From Theocolax elegans (Eukaryota > Arthropoda > Insecta > Hymenoptera > Cerocephalidae): 64,000 bases of DNA. The stretch covers positions 56,715,353 to 56,779,352 of the forward strand of contig CM047426.1 in assembly GCA_026168455.1 (NCBI GenBank), written 5' to 3'. The first letter of the stretch is position 1; every line of letters begins with the position of its first letter. Below, one piece after another: positions 50,392 to 62,129 of this stretch. A program made the translations under genes and the position numbers. The notes beneath the pieces are model-generated. The model made no database searches and had not been told where the DNA came from. It worked only from the letters and a program-made list of their open reading frames with translations.

Positions 50392-53279
50392 ATGAATAAT
50401 ACACCAAATAAACAACTAACCATTTGTGCTTGGAATGCCAACGGACGACTAACACACAAAAAACTCGAACTAGAGACACTACTACACACAAAAGACATTG
50501 ACATTTGCCTACTTGACGAAACACTTTTAAAAAACAACAGTACATTTAAACTACGAAACTACACTGTCTATAAAAATAACACAAACCGGGGCACCGCGGT
50601 AATAGTTAAAAACAGTCTAAAACATTATAATATACCTTTAGATACCGAAGACTTAGAAGCAACGGCAATTAAAATCAAAACCCGCAGAACGGACATCGCG
50701 ATAATAGCAACTTATAACTCACCTTCTGTTAAATTCAACAAAAACGACTACGATAAAATCTTTAAATAGCCGACACAGTAATAGCCGCCGGTGACTTTAA
50801 CGCTAAACATACGCGCTGGGGGAATCGCACTATAAACGCACTCGGTAGTCAACTCAGTAAATATTGCATTAATAAACAACTTTACATTCACGCCCCAACG
50901 AGCTTCACTTACTATCCTTACAACAAAAAATGCAAACCCGATATAATAGATTTCATGATTTCTAAAAACTTAAAGGAGTCCGCCAATAAGTATAAAGACG
51001 TTCCAAGACGTATAAATCGTGCCTTATCTTTTACTTTTACTAGCGATATTTCATTTGCAAAAAAATGATTTTCGGGAAATGAAAGGAAAAGCCAAAATTA
51101 ACCGACAAAGTTTCATTTTTAATATTGCAACTATATCTATATATACAAATTTTGAATGTATATAGATATACTTCAAATGCTTTCCGTTGGCGTTCTCCTT
51201 TGCTGCTAATATCTGCTCTGTATACATAACTATTAACTTAACAACAATTTACAATCCGACAAAAATTAAATACAACTTTGCAAAAACTAACTGGCAGACA
51301 TTTAACAATTACTTTGACGAAAACATTACTACACTACAAGACATAGTCACAAAAGACGAAATAGACACTACTATCACTGACTTTGCACAAACCATCCACA
51401 AAGCAATACACATTTCCACACCATTAAACAAAAATAAAACCGGCAACCTTCCGTTACCGGACGAAATAATTAAATCAATAAAACATAGAAACATATTAAT
51501 CCGCGAAGACCGTAAACGATATAATCCAATCCTTAAAAACCATATTTATTCAATTCGACGCTTAATAGACAATCAAATAAAAAACTTTAAATGCAAATCG
51601 TGGAATAATAAAGTGAAATCCCTAAACATTAAAGACAATAATTTGTGGAGAATGACCAAAGCATTTACGCGAACTCATACTAATATTCCACCGTTAAAAG
51701 ATTCAAATAATCAACTTAAATATTTTTCACCGGACGATAAAGCTAACCAACTAGCCAAAAACTTCGCGAAAACGTTCACACCGCATAAAATGCCTCATAA
51801 CAATTCCAATTTTACTTCAGAAACGGATAATTTAATCCTAAATTTTCTAAACAATTCTAACAATAACCCTAATACAATTCCACCGATAATTCCGTTCGAA
51901 CTTAAAAAATATCTTAAACGCGCGAAAAACAATAAAGCACCCGGCCCGGATACAATAAGTAACTTCATTTTGAAAAAATTACCTATAAAAGCATTAACCC
52001 ACTCAACCGACATACTCAACGCGTGCATTAAACATAAATATTTCCCAGACGTCTGGAAAACGGCGACCGTCTTGATGTTTCCCAAAGCAGGTAAAGACCC
52101 GACCCTCCCGACTAGCTCAGACCAATTAGCCTCCTTAACACAATGAGCAAGGCATTCGAGCACTTGCTCATCAATAGACTTAGGGATGACATGACTGACC
52201 GCCTAACGATCAGACAGGGACAATTCGGGTTTACGCAGGCTTATTCTACACAACACCAAATACTTAGACTAACCGAAGACATTACTCGGAACTTTAACTG
52301 GAAACGAAACACTGGGGCGGTACTTCTCGATGTCGAGAAAGCCGTTGACAGCGTCTGGATAAACGGTCTCCTTCGCAAACTAATCGAAAATAAAATAAAC
52401 TCTAACCTAAATCACATTTTTGCTTCCTATCTAAACAACCGGAAATTTAAAGTTAAACTAAACGACGCAGAATCTAGCGAATTTCCTATATCAGCGGGAG
52501 TCCCTCAGGGCAGCCTGTTGGGACCTCTGCTCTTTTTAATTTACATTAACGACCCACCCTCGACCGACAACGTAAATATCGGGATCTACGCGGACGCCAC
52601 GGTAATATACGCGACCTCGCGAAGTAACGAAAAAATCGTAAAATTACTTAACAACGCACTAAACGACATTCATCAATTCTGCAGTAAATGGAAAATTAAA
52701 ATCAACGCGACTAAATCCAAAGCAATAATGTTCTCTAAAAAGAGAGCGCCAACCGCAAACCTAAATCCACCTAACTTCGATAAAACACCAATAGAATGGA
52801 AACCCGCGGTAAAATATCTCGGCGTAACACTCGATCGTGAACTCACCTATACACAACACACTACTAACGTTCGTAACAAAGCCATCGTGGTCTTAACTAA
52901 ACTAAATTCGCTTTTAAGAAATCACTCGTCTCTAAATTTGAATAACGGCATAATAATTTATAAAGCCTTAATCCGACCAATACTAACATACGCCTCAGCG
53001 GTCTGGGGCGGCACGTGTAAAACAAACATTTATAAACTTCAAATAATTCAAAATAAAACTTTACGAAAAATAACAAACGCGATACGGTACACTAAAATTT
53101 CATTAATCCATAGAGAACTCGAAATAGAATATTTACATAATTTCATTAAAACCTCGACCGAAAAATTCTACGAAAACTCCGCGAAATCAAAATACGCTCT
53201 AATAAACAACCTCGGTAAATACGAAGTCGATCCCAAAAACAAACATGCGCGATCAAAGGACTTTCTGTCCGCCCCGTAG
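50392..53279 (+). pseudogene. Jockey LINE ORF2: endonuclease and RT, inactivated
   Basis: The endonuclease starts ICAWNANGRL and LLDETLL. It stops at TAG 50767, while the same protein continues in another frame (AAGDFNAKHTRWGN) to about 50977. Some 240 bp of foreign AT-rich sequence (about 50978-51215) then replaces the SDH end. The linker and RT follow (51187-52146: NNKAPGPDTISNF), with a frameshift near 52110, then 52143-53279 (FGFTQAYSTQHQ, GVPQGSLLGPLLFLIYIND). The catalytic YADD reads YADA (codons GAC GCC), losing one metal-binding Asp. The copy is dead several times over. Confidence 0.88.
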
Positions 53280-53850
53280 GAACAACTATTCGTCATTCAA
53301 AAATAAAATCTATTTAATCGACATTGATGGGATGGGGAGGAAACATATGCAGGGTGGATGGCTGCTTCTCGTAGGCATTTCGCCGGAAGAACCAGCCGGA
53401 GCTCTGTAGAATGGCCCTGCCTGGCTCATCAATGCACCCCATCACATAGTCTATTTATTTCTCTTTCTTTTTTCCACTCAACCTCATATCCATTCCACCT
53501 TTCATCTCATTTTTCATTCTTTCAACTATCACATTACTACAAGTAGGTTTTTTCAGCCTAGTGCTTTTTCCTTCTTAACGTAAGCTTCTACTTACTTCTG
53601 CTTTCTCTATACGTTCTGTAAACTCATCTTTTTATTATTGTGCGAAAATGCTAACTTTAGCAGTGCACTTTTACCTCCCACGCGATTCTTCCTTCTTAAG
53701 GAGAGGTAGCGGGATTGGAGATATGCCTTCCGCCGTGCATATCATCCACGACGGGGACATATAAACAATCTTCCGGGCTGGACGTACCTCACTGGTTGGG
53801 GTGACGGAGGGGCCCCACCATCCCCCCTTTTTTAGTTTTAGTAGTCATGT
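53280..53850 (+). other. Jockey LINE 3' UTR
   Basis: Unique sequence with a GGATGGGGAGGAAAC word after the ORF2 stop, pyrimidine-rich centre and GC-rich end (CCCCACCATCCCCCC then TTTTTTAG). It lies between the ORF2 stop and the resumption of the Helitron, so it is assigned to the LINE. No gene seen. Confidence 0.55.
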
Positions 53851-53872
53851 GTAAAAATTAGTTTTTTAAGGC

Positions 53873-54832
53873 AATTGTTTCAAAAATTGACATTAAATAA
53901 TAATTTAAGATCGATCAATCCCAATAGTATTATAAAAAGGTACTTATTAAATATTGGATAAAATAAAAACGGTACAAAATTTGAAATCGATAATACAGTT
54001 ATAAAAATTCCAAATGAATTAATTACTTTTAATAATTTGATAGATGATATTTTTGGGAAAAAAATTAATATTAACGATATATCTACCCTTAAACATAAAA
54101 ATATTCTTTTAACAATGAATAGTGATGTTTTAGCGATTAATAATGAAATTATTGACAGGATTGAAGATGACAATAAGATATATTGAAGCATTGACAGTAT
54201 TAACAATGATGAAAATAATAAATTGGATGAATGATTTACAATACATTTTTAAATTCATTAATGCCATATGGTTTATCACCACATAAGTTAGTATTAAAGA
54301 AAGGAATGATCGTTATGTTATTTAGGAATTTACATTAATATAGAGGTTTATGTAATGGTACCAGACTGATTATTACTGAATTCAAGCAGTAATCTATTCA
54401 TGGACAAAAAATAACACGAAAAAATTCAGGACAAATTGTGATGATTCCAAGAATAAATTTGTGCCCATCAAAGAATGATATACGATTTAATATTATTAGA
54501 TGGCAGTTCTCTATTAGACCAAGTTTTGCTATGACTATTAATCTGAAGAACACTCATTTAAAAAAGTGGGTGTATATTTATCAAGATCTGTATTTAGTCA
54601 TGGTTAATTGCATGTTGCATTATCAAGAGATACGGATTAGATAAGATAAGATGAGATATAAAGATGAGATATGAGATACTGGTGAGATAAGATAAATTTG
54701 AAAATACATTTTTCAAATCAGTCAATGATAGTTACAAATGCAGCAGGAGATGTACTCAATATAAATGAAAATAATTTATGTGAGATTGCAATAGTATATA
54801 TGACAAATATAGTGTTTTCTGAAGTGTTTGAT
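53873..54832 (+). pseudogene. Helitron helicase relic, part 3 (C-terminal)
   Basis: Continues with LFQKLTLNNNLRS, KIPNELITFNNLIDDIFG, KNILLTMNSDVLAINN and then SFAMTIN and LHYQEI-type remnants of the terminal VALSR region. The order matches Pif1-like Helitron helicases from motif IV to VI. Multiple stops and shifts are present, and a GATAAGATAAGATG stretch at 54640-54700 replaces some codons. No 3' Helitron hairpin/CTRR end was identified. Confidence 0.8.
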
Positions 54833-55319
54833 AAATAAAAAAAAATTAATTTTTAATATTAAATATTAATTTAACAAAAATATTAACATTATATAATTAT
54901 TCAAAAATTTTAAAAATAATAAGTTAAAAAAAAATTTTTAAATAATTAATTGTCTGCATGAAGCGACATTATTATATAACATTAAAGTACGAAACAAACC
55001 AATTTAAAAAGTAATGAAATGTCATCAAACGACATTTTTTGATATAAATTATTAACCAAGAAAAAACAAGTTTTAAAATTCTTGTAACGATGCGATCGGG
55101 ATGAAGGGAAACTCGAGGTGGCGCGTAGCGAACTTACCTTCGCGCACAACCGGACCTCTAATATACTTTGTCGACAACTCGTCAATCACCCGATAATCAC
55201 CGTGTACGTTGATATGGGCTCACTCGAGAGCCCACCTCTGGAAACACGAATTCAAAAGATACAGATGAGTATCGCGGGCTCGTCTGCTTTTCCGGACGAG
55301 GTAGTGGGGATCCTGGGGT
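54833..55319. other. AT-rich DNA then GC-richer flank, no gene seen
   Basis: Extremely AT-rich to about 55080, then a GC-richer block (55090-55319) that may belong to the LTR of the Gypsy element to the right. No domain found in the 67-codon frames here. Confidence 0.45.
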
Positions 55320-56234
55320 AATACGGGATATCAAAAAAACAGTGAGTCGAGAAATAAAGTAAATCTTGTTTTATTTACTATTAGACTACAAATTACAATT
55401 TCAGGATTATCGATATTCGCGGGGTATATCGATTACAGTACGGTCGGGACACGATCGCGGAGACCCCTCACCCGCGCGCGAGATCGCGACGCGGAGAGAG
55501 AACGCAAGTACGCGAGAGCTTTACCCTCCCCGAGAATATCACTTCTAACCTTATTTGACGGTCCGTCGAAGGGAGTTCTGCTCACGCTTCTAGGGTGGTT
55601 CGGCGGCTGCACCACGGCCTTCACATTCGTTTGTTTTTCTGGGTCCCCGCGTCCTTCAAGGAGTACCTCACGGCTTGGCTGCCCACGAGAGAATGATTCC
55701 CGCCGATTTTCTCTCGTTCCCCCTCCCTTCCGTATCTGGCACGGTCTCATCCGACGACCGTGCTGGCCACCCGATGGAGAACCGTTTCGAGTGACTCCCG
55801 ATATCGTCACTCGTCACACCCCCCTCCCAGACGTCGGGTACCGGGTAAGTATTCGGCTTCTGCCACTACGTTCTCGGAGCGGGGTCGGGAATGAGGAACG
55901 TCTCAAACATCCGTACGGCTTCGAGTCTTGCGCGGCGACCAGTCTTTCGTTATTACGGACAATTTAGGATTCCTGGGATCTGGTGGACGGCCCGGGCGAC
56001 GTACTCTCCCCGTGGGGGCGGTTCCGCATAACCCCTGATTGTCTCTAACCACTGTTTTAGATGCGATTGGGTGGCGAACTACGAACGCTGTTTTTCGTGG
56101 TCGTCCGGGATTACGCTTGGGAGACACGGTCATCGCTGTCTGACATTCATTCGCTGGCGCTACGGTGTCTCTCGCTTATCTCGGTTATACGCTCGCTCGC
56201 ATTTATAATATTTTCGCTATTTGAGGTCGGACAA
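55320..56234 (-). other. Gypsy 3' region or LTR remnant
   Basis: GC-rich non-coding sequence downstream of integrase. Minus-strand AATAAAAC near 55370 could be a polyadenylation word. The frames at 55433-55810 and 55903-56133 have Arg/Pro-rich composition and no domain. Confidence 0.4.
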
Positions 56235-59080
56235 TTAGCCGCCTCTACGCGTGACGCATCCACCGGCGGAAGTCGTCTCGAAGTCGTCTTTTTCTGGGTT
56301 TATACCTCTTCGATACGGCTTCAGTTGTTCTGCGTGGACATCGTCCAAGTCCCCGTCTCCATCGATTAACGAGTAAGTATTCATTCCGATGGCCCTCGAG
56401 ACCAAGTACGGTCCTCTGCATTTCGGTGTGAGCTTAGCCGACACGTTGTGGGCTGCCGAACGGAGTACTTCGTTCCGTCTCCAGACTAGTTTGCCTGTCT
56501 CGTATTCGACAAAGCGGCGACCTTTGTCATAGTAACTCGCTTGCTTCTCTGGGGGTGATTCTGCTCGGTCGACCGCTGTGCCGTGTAACAGTGGTAACCT
56601 ATCCAAGCGTTCTTTCCAAACTTCGAGTTCGGTCTTATCTCGTTCCATAAGCGTTGTCTTCGTGTTTTGTAAACGAGTCGGGAGGCATCGGTTGCCTGCC
56701 GTAAATCAGCAACGCTGGGCTCACTTCTGTCGAACTTTGTACCGAAGTATTGTACGCAAATGCGATCTCGGATAAATTCCAATCCCAGTGCTTATGATCC
56801 TTCTCAATAAACGCGACTAACATAGTTTTTAGCGTTCTGTTCACGCGCTCGAACTGGATTCGCCTGTGAGAAGTAGGGGGGAGTAGTCATATGCTGCACC
56901 CCGACCTTCTTTAAATAGTCGTTCACGAGACTATTCTTAAACTCCGTCCCGTTGTCGAATAGGAACGTCGACGGGACTTCGTAACGGAAGAAAACTCGGT
57001 CCTTTAAGTTCTTAAGGATCATTTGCACGTTAGCCTTTCTTATAGGGATACACTCGATCCCGCCAGTAAACAAATCTTGGAAGATCAAGATGTACTCAAA
57101 AGCTTGGACGCTTCTCGGAAAGGACCCATAACGTCCCCTGCAACAACTTCCCAGGGCCGTTCGATGGTCTGGCGTCCCATGAGTCCTGCAGGTAGGCATT
57201 GTTCGACCTTGTATTGTTGGGAAATTAAACAACACCGGACGTAGTCCGTAATAGTACAAGGCGATACGATTATACGTCTTTTCCCTATCTAGGTGACCTG
57301 CCGTGGGCTCGTCGTGTCCTTGTTTCAGAACGAGCGCACGTTTCTCGATCGGGACGACGAGTTTCCATGCTTCGTCATCACCAACTGTCGTGGACAACAT
57401 TGAATCGGATCGGTACGTATACAACCTCCCTGATACGATTTTCCATTTGGGGAAATTGCTCGGGCTTTTCGTGACCTTATCGCATTGAACGAGGCACCAC
57501 TCATCGGTAGTTTCTTGGCTCCAGGTCACTGAACTGACCGATAACTCGTCTTCCTCGCTCATCCGAGAGAGTGCGTCGGGTACGTGGTTGAGTGCTCCTT
57601 GTCGGTACTCCACCTCGTAATCGTATCCTTGTAACTCCAAGGCCCAACGAGATAGGCGGCCCGTCGGATTACGCAGGTTACACAGCTATCTGAGGCTGGA
57701 GTGGTCGGTTATCGCTTTGAACTTATAACCTTCGACGTAAGCGCGGAAATTACGAATGGCCCAGATGAGAGCAAGACATTCTCGCTCCGTGACGCTATAA
57801 TTCCTCTCGCTTTCGGTCATCGTGTAGCGCGCAAATTCGAGCACGCGCTCTTCTCCATTTATACTTTGTACCAACACTGCCCTGAGTCCAGTGTCGCTTG
57901 CATCGCATTGTAGATCCGGGGCCGTCGCGATGAGCATCTTGTATTGCTCGAACGAGGTCTATTGTTCCGCTTGCCACTCGTATTTGCGGTCTTTCTTCGT
58001 TAGCGATGTAAGAGGCTCGGCGATCGTCGCGAAATCTTCTAGAAATTTCCTATACCACGAAGCCATTCCTAGGAACCTCCTCAACTGTTTAAGATTTTTA
58101 GGGGCCGGATAGTTTAATATAGGGGCAATCTTAGTTGGAATGGGCCGAAAACCGTGGCGGTTCACTAATACCCCGAGGTACTTTACCTCTTCTTGGCAAA
58201 CTACGCTTTTCTCACGATTGACAGTAAGCCCCGCTTCTTTGATTCGCGACAGGACTGTCTCAAGTAACTTAACTTAGTGCTCCTCGAAAGTCTCGGACGT
58301 AATTATCACGTCATCGAGATTGGAGTATACATACGGTTCGAGGCTAGGGCCGATGATACTATCTATCAACCGCTGGAACGTCGCACCAGCATTGTTGAGT
58401 ACGTACGGCATCCGCTACTACGTACGGTACTACGTATACGGCTATCCGACCTACTACTAGCGTAAGGTTCGATTATACCCGCAGTGAGCATTTCATTAAC
58501 CTGCTCCTTTATTTTATCGCTAATAGCTTTAGACACGGGGTAACACTTTTGTTTATTCGGGCGAGTTGATCCTACGTCGATCGCGTGCTCTGCCCAATCC
58601 GTGCATCCGATAGGACCGCCACCAGGTCCTAACACTCGGTCTAGTAGTTGTCGGAGTTGCTCTCTTTCGTCGGGTAGCGCATCTGCTAACCCGATTGAAT
58701 TGAGAGACGCTATACACGGGAAGTCCACACCCGCCAACTTCAAGGAGATTGATCTCTTCTCGCCTTTAAAAAACAAGCGGTTCTCTTGCGGAAAGGGGAC
58801 CGCGTTGAACTTCTTAATAATAATCAGCGTCAAGGTGTGGCATTATACCTATTTGGAGTTCGTGTTTTACACCTGCGACCTCAAACGGCAAGTAGGTATA
58901 ACCCATAACGGGAGAGAAACGTCCGTCTCCCAATTTCGCCCCTTTCCCACTATCGAGCCTTATCAATTTACCTAATTCATTAGCAATCAGGAGGGCGACT
59001 GGTCCCATGACCGTTCGAGACGCTCCAGGGTCGTATAACGCCCTTAAGCAGTAAGGTCCTACATTTACTTGTCCTACCAA
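56235..59080 (-). pseudogene. pol: Gypsy pol remnant
   Basis: Protease: LRALYDPGASRTVMG, with DPGA at the active site. The RT N-part ends at AGIIEPYAS. The next recognisable block is MPYVLNNAGATFQRLID and SNLDDVIITS, so the segment carrying the first catalytic Asp is deleted (junction near 58430, in a TACGTACGG-rich patch). RNase H: LQCDASDTGLRAVLVQ and ITDHSSL. Integrase: PTAGHLDREKT, FLFDNGTEF, then a shift just before the catalytic Glu and a continuation to CRGPYLVSRAIG. At least seven frame breaks. Non-functional. Confidence 0.85.
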
Positions 59081-59229
59081 CGTCCCACGTCCTGGTCGGG
59101 TTCCATACTAGTGGAGTCGTCCTCGGACGGCTTCTCTTATGTTGTACCGGTCTTATTGTTTTCCTTCGCCGTTACGACAGCGGCAACCGTGCTCTTCTCA
59201 TCGTGTCGAGCGACTCGTTCTTCTACGGC

Positions 59230-60650
59230 CTCGTTACACGGGGGAAAGGCCGTCGAGACCCCTATTGGTCTTTCCCATTTCCGTTTCCCGTGCATTTCGG
59301 ACAATTATACCGGAAATAGCCTGGTATGCCGCATCCGAAACAGTATATATCTTTTGGGACGTTCTCCCCGACGGAGTTTTTCCTCTTATTCGGGGGGGGG
59401 GTTTCTTACTCGTAGTGCTCCGTCCACTGGTCTTTATAATCGCGATACTACGTAGACACGACACCGGTCATTAGTTCGGCTAGTGCGGGTATTAGCTCCT
59501 CGTCTGTCAGCCTTGCTAATGTCCTGAATTCTTGTACCCGTATGATGAATAGATCGATGCTATCATCTGGTTCGCCCGTGAATCGGACGTTCCATCGTCG
59601 GACTATATTGTCGATATCTCGTGTGCTTGTCGATTCACCGTTGCTCTGCAAGTGGTGCATATTTGCTCTATATGCACCGCTGGAGAGGTTCCCCCCTCCC
59701 CTCCCAGGCGCTGCCGATACTTGCAAACGGTCGTATTGAATTGCAGGTGCAACTGGCGCAGTGTGAGCGCTGCAATCTAGTTGCATTTTGTGCAGATCGG
59801 GTATGGTTGTTGTAGGGTTGTTGCGTGTGGTCCCACAATTCGTGTAACGGTGAGGCTTGGCTTTGATAGTGACCTGAGTTCGTTGTTTGCGACAAAATCG
59901 GTCTGCTCTGGTCGTAGTAATGGCATGTGAATGTATCTTGGATATTCACTTGTTATCTCTGGCGTCTATCGTGGTGTTGGGCCTCTAGGTCGGGCCCAAT
60001 ATGTGCACTCTCTGTTGCGTTATCGATGCGAGTGCTTGACGCGATGCCTTGCCTATTAGTAAGTGAGCTACTCCGTAGCTCAGCTATCTGGTTGACAGAG
60101 CCATGATTTGCTCGTGTAAGCTTTGCAAATAACTTACGAAGCTTTGTGGACGGTTGAATCGTTCGCCTTCGAGACCGTCCAGCGACATAGTCTCGCCTGT
60201 TCGGCCGTCATTGTGTAAGCCGATATTCGGCGATACTGTTTCGCTGTTGGTCGCCGACCTCATGTTTCACTGGATTCATTGGCGAAGGTTTTCCTTGGGT
60301 GTTGGCACTGCTGCTACTGCCAGCTTGTGGTATGATATAATCGTGTTCCCTACGGCTTCATCTAGTAAGATGCTGAGCGGGTGTGTTCTATTGGGATCGT
60401 AATCTTGTCCTAGGATAGTCGAACTGGACCGTTCTTGACAAGTTTGTTCGATCAAATCTTGTCTTAAATACACGCGGTGTGTATAAGCTTTGTTTTCGTC
60501 TTCCGCCTTTGTAGGCTGGAAGTCCGCGGTGACGTAGTTGCCTTTGAGCCATCGATTAAAACGAGCACATTGCTCAATGCGGCTACCCGATGTGACTAGC
60601 TCCAAGCTAGTCATCATGTCTGTCCTAGTGTCGTTGTCTAGGTACATGAG
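59230..60650 (-). pseudogene. gag: Gypsy gag remnant with zinc knuckle
   Basis: Fragments in different frames (60647-60276, 59949-59668, 59786-59448 and about 59345-59280). The 59786-59448 part contains a gag core-like segment (WNVRFTGEPDDSIDLFIIRV). The knuckle at about 59340-59290 reads CFGCGIPGYFRYNCPKC, with Tyr in place of His. It resembles the second Cys motif of ORF3 at 19292-20242. A G run at 59393-59401 adds to frame loss. Confidence 0.7.
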
Positions 60651-60700
60651 CCATTCTTCATTCTTTGATATCTCGGTGTCCAGACATGATAGTGCGCGTG

Positions 60701-61570
60701 TACAAATTTTTTGGTCAGTGTGTGTGTCCGCAAGAGACGAAAATATATACTAAGGTATACTAAAGAGCGAATACACTGGTATGTTCCTGTAACTAGACGG
60801 TTCGTAATCGAAAAGGAACGTCGAAATACAAATATCCTATGTATATATGAGGAAACAAGGGAAAAATATATTATTGTTTATTTTCGAGGTAGTTGTGCTA
60901 ATTAAATAATAATTACGATCAAATATGTAAGAGAAAAAAAACTTGTACTAGACGGGAACCAGGATTGTCACTTTTTACTTGTACAATAAAAAAGCAAAGT
61001 AAAAATTAACAATTAATTATAACGACAAAAATTTTTAAGATTATTTGGTCAATAGTTTAATTGTAATTAAATTTATATAATTCACAGTTACGAGAAAAAA
61101 TTAGATTATTCGATTTGCGTGACTAAGTTTTAATATAAGTAATAATAAAAAGAAAATAATAATTTAAATGCACGATATTTGCGTTTTAAACGTGAGCGGA
61201 ATAGCGTTAATTTTGAATAAAGGTGTAACTATTTCTATTTATATGTATATACGTCTTTACATCCATATACTCGCTTCTTTGTAGACAACGATCTAATATT
61301 GTTAAAATTATTTTTAAATCATTTACAATAATTAGATAATTAAACATTCAAATAAAAGGTAATATCGAATAATCAAAATGGAAAATAATAATAGAATGAA
61401 AAGTTCCCGAAAAGTAATAACTTGGTTGCTATATAAATACGCAACAACAATCGACTACAATGATATGTGTGATATATATATATATATAACGCACACACTG
61501 AACCGAATTTACTATCTTGTTAGCTGTACAAGATAGTGTAGTAAGTGTGAGAGCGGAGTGTTATTCAAAA
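60701..61570. other. AT-rich intergenic DNA, no gene seen
   Basis: AT-rich, with a (TA)n at about 61475-61488. The minus strand near 60950 reads TGGTTCCCGTCTAG beside an AT-rich stretch, a weak PBS-like word that I could not tie to an LTR. Confidence 0.5.
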
Positions 61571-61599
61571 GTCAATAAATTAATGCCAAGTTATTAATT

Positions 61600-62110
61600 G
61601 AAGAAACGTTGAGAAACTTCTTGAATCATATTTATGCCACATGTATACATAATGGGATTTATGCGTGGGTGGATGTGCATGTAAAACGTGAAACTTGAGT
61701 GTGTGAGGATGGATAGGTGCATGTATGTGTATCTGGAAGTATATGTTGGTGTGTGAGGGTGGATGCGGGTAGGTAGAAGCGAATATGTATTTGTTGATGT
61801 GGATGTGTGCAGATAAGTGTGGATGGTAGGATATGACTGTGTGAGCATGTGCATGAGATACAGAGTTCAAATATACCCATCTTTTTTAATCATGTTTGTG
61901 CCACATGGTATGCATACGTTACGGGATTTCTATATACAGGGGATAACGGACCCGAATTGCAGGCTACTACACATTTGAATTCTAAATGTTAAAACCAGCA
62001 TGTGCGTGTGGGTGGATATGCATGTGAAACGTGAAATGTGAGTGCATGACGATCGGTGGGTAGTGGCGAGTGTGGGTGGTGTGTGTGTGTGTGGAAAGGT
62101 GTGGATGGTT
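61600..62110. repeat. TG-rich minisatellite, partly duplicated
   Basis: GTGTGAGGGTGGATGCG-type words dominate. A longer phrase (GCCACATG...GGGATTT and GTGGGTGGATRTGCATGT, then AACGTGAAA) occurs twice, at about 61635-61700 and 61910-62040. The minus-strand His/Thr/Pro frames here are low complexity. Confidence 0.75.
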
Positions 62111-62129
62111 GGATATGGGTGTGAGATGC

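Larger units (their letters stand above)
48905..53850 (+). mobile_element. Jockey-type LINE
   Basis: About 4.95 kb on the plus strand, inserted into the Helitron relic: a short 5' UTR (about 150 bp), ORF1, ORF2 and a 3' UTR of about 570 bp. The gag-like ORF1 with three knuckles and the MSKAFEHLLINRLR-type RT place it in the jockey group. ORF2 is damaged. Confidence 0.85.
55320..60700 (-). mobile_element. Decayed Ty3/Gypsy element
   Basis: On the minus strand from right to left: gag remnants (60647-59234), protease (59080-58814), RT, RNase H, and integrase with its C-terminal domain (58833-56235). A 900-bp 3' region follows. Paired LTRs could not be recognised inside the window, and pol has a large internal deletion and many frameshifts. 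Clearly a different family from the 17-30 kb element, but the integrase tails share layout. Confidence 0.8.

Noticed and set aside
53358..53546. A 62-codon ORF after the jockey LINE
   Set aside because: Lies in the LINE 3' UTR, pyrimidine-rich low complexity, no domain.
61580..61880. His/Thr/Pro-rich minus-strand ORFs
   Set aside because: Open in all three frames because the DNA is a TG-rich minisatellite.
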